A stretch of DNA of 64,000 bases from Mesorhizobium hawassense (lineage in GTDB: Bacteria; Pseudomonadota; Alphaproteobacteria; Rhizobiales; Rhizobiaceae): assembly GCF_003289945.1 (NCBI RefSeq), contig NZ_QMBP01000003.1:1-64000 (forward strand). Reading direction: 5' to 3'. Each line of letters starts with the position of its first letter. The first letter of the stretch is position 1. The notes beneath the pieces are model-generated. The model was not told where the DNA came from. It was given only the letters and a program-made list of their open reading frames with translations, and did not search any database. Shown piece after piece: positions 62,100-64,000 of the stretch. The position numbers were made by a program, and so were the translations under genes.

Positions 62100-63380
62100 C
62101 TACACTGTTTTATGCCGCCGGTTGACCTGCGCGGGCCGGCCAGCGATCGACAGCATGGTCTCCTGCCTCGTCCGTTCCGCCACGACCTTGCCCCTGGCGA
62201 TGACGCAGAGGCGCTCGGGGCGCAGGCGCACGGCCTCGATCGGATCGCCGGCGTCGAGCACGACGAGGCTGGCGCGCTTGCCGACGGCAAGGCCGAGGTG
62301 ATCGAGACCCATGATGGCGGCGTTGACGTTGGTGACCATGTCGAAGCAGCGCGCCATGTCGGCCGGGCTCGACATCTGCGCGACGTGCAGGCCCATGAAG
62401 GCGACGTCGAGCATGTCGGCGGTGCCCAGCGAATACCAGGGGTCGAGCACGCAATCCTGGCCCCAGCCGACGCGGATGCCCAGCGCCAGCATCTCCTTCA
62501 CCCGGGTCAGGCCGCGCCGCTTCGGAAACGTGTCGTGGCGGCCCTGCAGCATGATGTTGATCAGCGGGTTGGGGATTGCCGACACGCCGGCTTCGGCGAT
62601 CAGCGGCAAAAGCTTGGAGACGTAGTAATTGTCCATCGAATGCATGGAAGTGAGATGCGAGCCGGCCACCCTGCCCGCAAGGCCGAGGCGCTGCGTTTCA
62701 TAGGCAAGCTGCTCGATATGGCGCGACAGCGGATCGTCCGTCTCGTCGCAATGCAGGTCGACCATCAGGCCGCGCTTGGCGGCGATCTCGCAGAGCTCCG
62801 TCACCGAGCGCGTGCCGTCGGCCATGGTGCGCTCGAAATGCGGGATGCCGCCGACGATGTCGACGCCCATGTCGAGCGCGCGGATGGTGTTTTTCAGCGC
62901 TGTCGGCGAGCGGTAGAGGCCGTCCTGCGGAAAGGCTACCAGCTGCAGGTCGATATAGGGCGCGACGGTCTTCTTGACGTCGAGCAGGGCTTCCACGGCG
63001 AGCAGCCGGTCGTCGCAGACATCGACATGCGTGCGGATGGCGAGCAGGCCCATCGACACCGCCCAGTCGCAATAGGCGAGCGCACGGTCTCGCACCGCCT
63101 CATGCGTCAGCAGCGGCTTCAGTTCGCCCCACAGCGCGATGCCTTCGAGCAGCGTGCCTGACGCATTGATGCGCGGGATGCCATAGGACAGCGTGGCGTC
63201 CATATGGAAATGCGGATCGACGAAGGGCGGCGAGACGAGATTGCCGCGTGCGTCGATCTCGGTCGCTGAGGAGCCCGGCAAGTTCGGTTCTATCGCCCGG
63301 ATGGTCTCGCCGGCAATGCCGATATCGGCAATCCTGCCATCCGGCAGCGTGCCGCCGCGCACGATGAGGTCGAAATCCAT
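62100..63380 (-). CDS. Cytosine deaminase-like amidohydrolase
   Basis: A 426-residue metal-dependent amidohydrolase of the CodA type. VDPHFHMDATLSYG supplies the HxH metal ligands near residues 58-60, MVDLHCDETDD the metal His and the catalytic Glu near 203-206, AGSHLTSMHSM a further His, and VGWGQDCVLDPW the metal Asp. It deaminates cytosine or a related ring or N-acyl compound in the cytosol. No cytosine permease is adjacent; the flanking EamA transporter could serve. The start ATG has AAAGGGATG upstream. Confidence 0.9.
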   Translation of the reverse strand: MDFDLIVRGGTLPDGRIADIGIAGETIRAIEPNLPGSSATEIDARGNLVSPPFVDPHFHMDATLSYGIPRINASGTLLEGIALWGELKPLLTHEAVRDRALAYCDWAVSMGLLAIRTHVDVCDDRLLAVEALLDVKKTVAPYIDLQLVAFPQDGLYRSPTALKNTIRALDMGVDIVGGIPHFERTMADGTRSVTELCEIAAKRGLMVDLHCDETDDPLSRHIEQLAYETQRLGLAGRVAGSHLTSMHSMDNYYVSKLLPLIAEAGVSAIPNPLINIMLQGRHDTFPKRRGLTRVKEMLALGIRVGWGQDCVLDPWYSLGTADMLDVAFMGLHVAQMSSPADMARCFDMVTNVNAAIMGLDHLGLAVGKRASLVVLDAGDPIEAVRLRPERLCVIARGKVVAERTRQETMLSIAGRPAQVNRRHKTV

Positions 63381-63555
63381 CTGTCGTCATCCCTTTCCAA
63401 GAATCGGCACCGATCGTGGCCGAAAAGACAGCCTGAAGCAGCCTTTTCTTTCTCCTGCGGCCGAAAGGTTCCATCGCGCCGCAACTCGCTCTATAAGCCG
63501 CCTCGCGCTCTCGTGGCGAATCCGAAATTCGTGCAGCCAGACACAGGACCGGCCG

Positions 63556-64000
63556 TTGTTTCGCTTCTTCCGTTCGACGGAAAACCAGCGCCTCATCGCG
63601 AGGCTGGTGAGGGAATCCTTCCACGAGCACAAGTTCGGCTATGGCGCGGCAATCGTGTCGATGCTGGTGGTGGCAGCGACGACTGCAGGCAGCGCTTGGA
63701 TCCTGAGCGTCATCACCAATGAGTTCGTTATCTATAAAAGAGCCGACCGCGTTAATTGGATCGCCTTGGCGGTCGCCGCGATCTTCATCGCCAAGGGCAT
63801 TGCCAACTTCGTCCAAGCGTATTTTATGAGTCGCGTCGGTAACGCCATCATCGCCGACCGGCAACGCAAGATCTATGACCGCATCCTGGCGCAAGGCATC
63901 GAATTCTACCACACGACCTCGTCGTCCGACCTGATCACCCGCATGACCAACAATGCGCAGGCCGCGCGTGGCGTGCTCGATCTCGTCGTGACCTCCTATG
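63556..64000 (+). CDS. ABC exporter (MsbA-like), N-terminal part, cut by window end
   Basis: 148 residues from TTG 63556 to the window edge. RLVRESFHEHKFGYGAAIVSMLVVA begins the first of six transmembrane helices; WIALAVAAIFIAKGIANFVQAYF is the second. VGNAIIADRQRKIYDRILAQGIEFYHTTSSSDLITRM is the intracellular coupling-helix region typical of homodimeric exporters such as MsbA. The ATPase domain lies beyond the window. AGGA is 8 bases before the TTG; this start is tentative. Confidence 0.85.
   Translation, partial: MFRFFRSTENQRLIARLVRESFHEHKFGYGAAIVSMLVVAATTAGSAWILSVITNEFVIYKRADRVNWIALAVAAIFIAKGIANFVQAYFMSRVGNAIIADRQRKIYDRILAQGIEFYHTTSSSDLITRMTNNAQAARGVLDLVVTSY

Overview
The window looks like chromosomal DNA of a high-GC alphaproteobacterium of the Rhizobiales, most likely Mesorhizobium or a close relative. 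I infer this from the dense catabolic and ABC-transport gene content, a rhizobial NAD-dependent formate dehydrogenase operon, the YdcSTUVW-type polyamine system and several palindromic intergenic repeat families of the kind found in that group. I see no rRNA, tRNA, CRISPR array, prophage or insertion sequence. About 58 genes are supported; one of them looks frameshifted and one runs off the right edge.

Layout. 0-8.1 kb: a catabolic block with acyl-CoA dehydrogenase, a Rid-family protein, LLM flavin monooxygenase, HpcH/HpaI aldolase, a class I aminotransferase, an amino-acid-type ABC binding protein and permease without an ATPase, and a class V aminotransferase. The divergent LLM/aldolase promoter region and the aminotransferase leader share a near-identical palindrome. 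8.2-11.1 kb: an AraC-type regulator divergent from two alpha/beta hydrolases, with a perfect inverted repeat between. 11.2-16.5 kb: dppABCDF dipeptide transporter. 16.9-19.6 kb: an acyl-CoA ligase with a Lys/Ala-rich histone-H1-like N-terminus, translationally coupled to an ETF-beta lysine methyltransferase-like gene. 19.8-23.3 kb: a frameshifted kelch-like gene, a HAD phosphatase and pgi. 23.3-23.8 kb: a hairpin repeat cluster.

23.8-31.8 kb: a MocR-type regulator and an MttB-family methyltransferase that share an upstream motif, a sugar-acid dehydratase (D-xylonate dehydratase-like), a CoxG-like protein, the Mrp/ApbC Fe-S carrier and a VOC protein. 31.9-39.0 kb: a LysR regulator and fdsGBA-fdhD-fdsD (formate oxidation to CO2 with NAD reduction), with a palindromic operator candidate between. 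39.2-42.1 kb: a fused alpha/beta-hydrolase/pseudo-cyclase/LuxR protein followed by three small enzyme-like genes. 42.1-47.0 kb: a surface-polysaccharide type patch (membrane protein, RgpF-like protein, tandem methyltransferase, single methyltransferase). 47.0-52.6 kb: ydcSTUV-patD for putrescine uptake and gamma-aminobutyraldehyde oxidation.

52.7-64 kb: a methyltransferase, LysR and DeoR regulators, then a structured 388-base leader containing a strong terminator ahead of a kinase/dimethylglycine-dehydrogenase-like pair. These are followed by a methyltransferase, a second kinase paralogue, an EamA transporter, a cytosine-deaminase-like amidohydrolase and the start of an ABC exporter. One theme that could link blocks is one-carbon and methylated-amine metabolism: MttB-family protein, dimethylglycine/sarcosine dehydrogenase-like flavoprotein and formate dehydrogenase. 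The most unusual items are the fused LuxR regulator with its cassette, the leader RNA at 55.4-55.8 kb, the ligase-methyltransferase pair and the shared-palindrome regulons.
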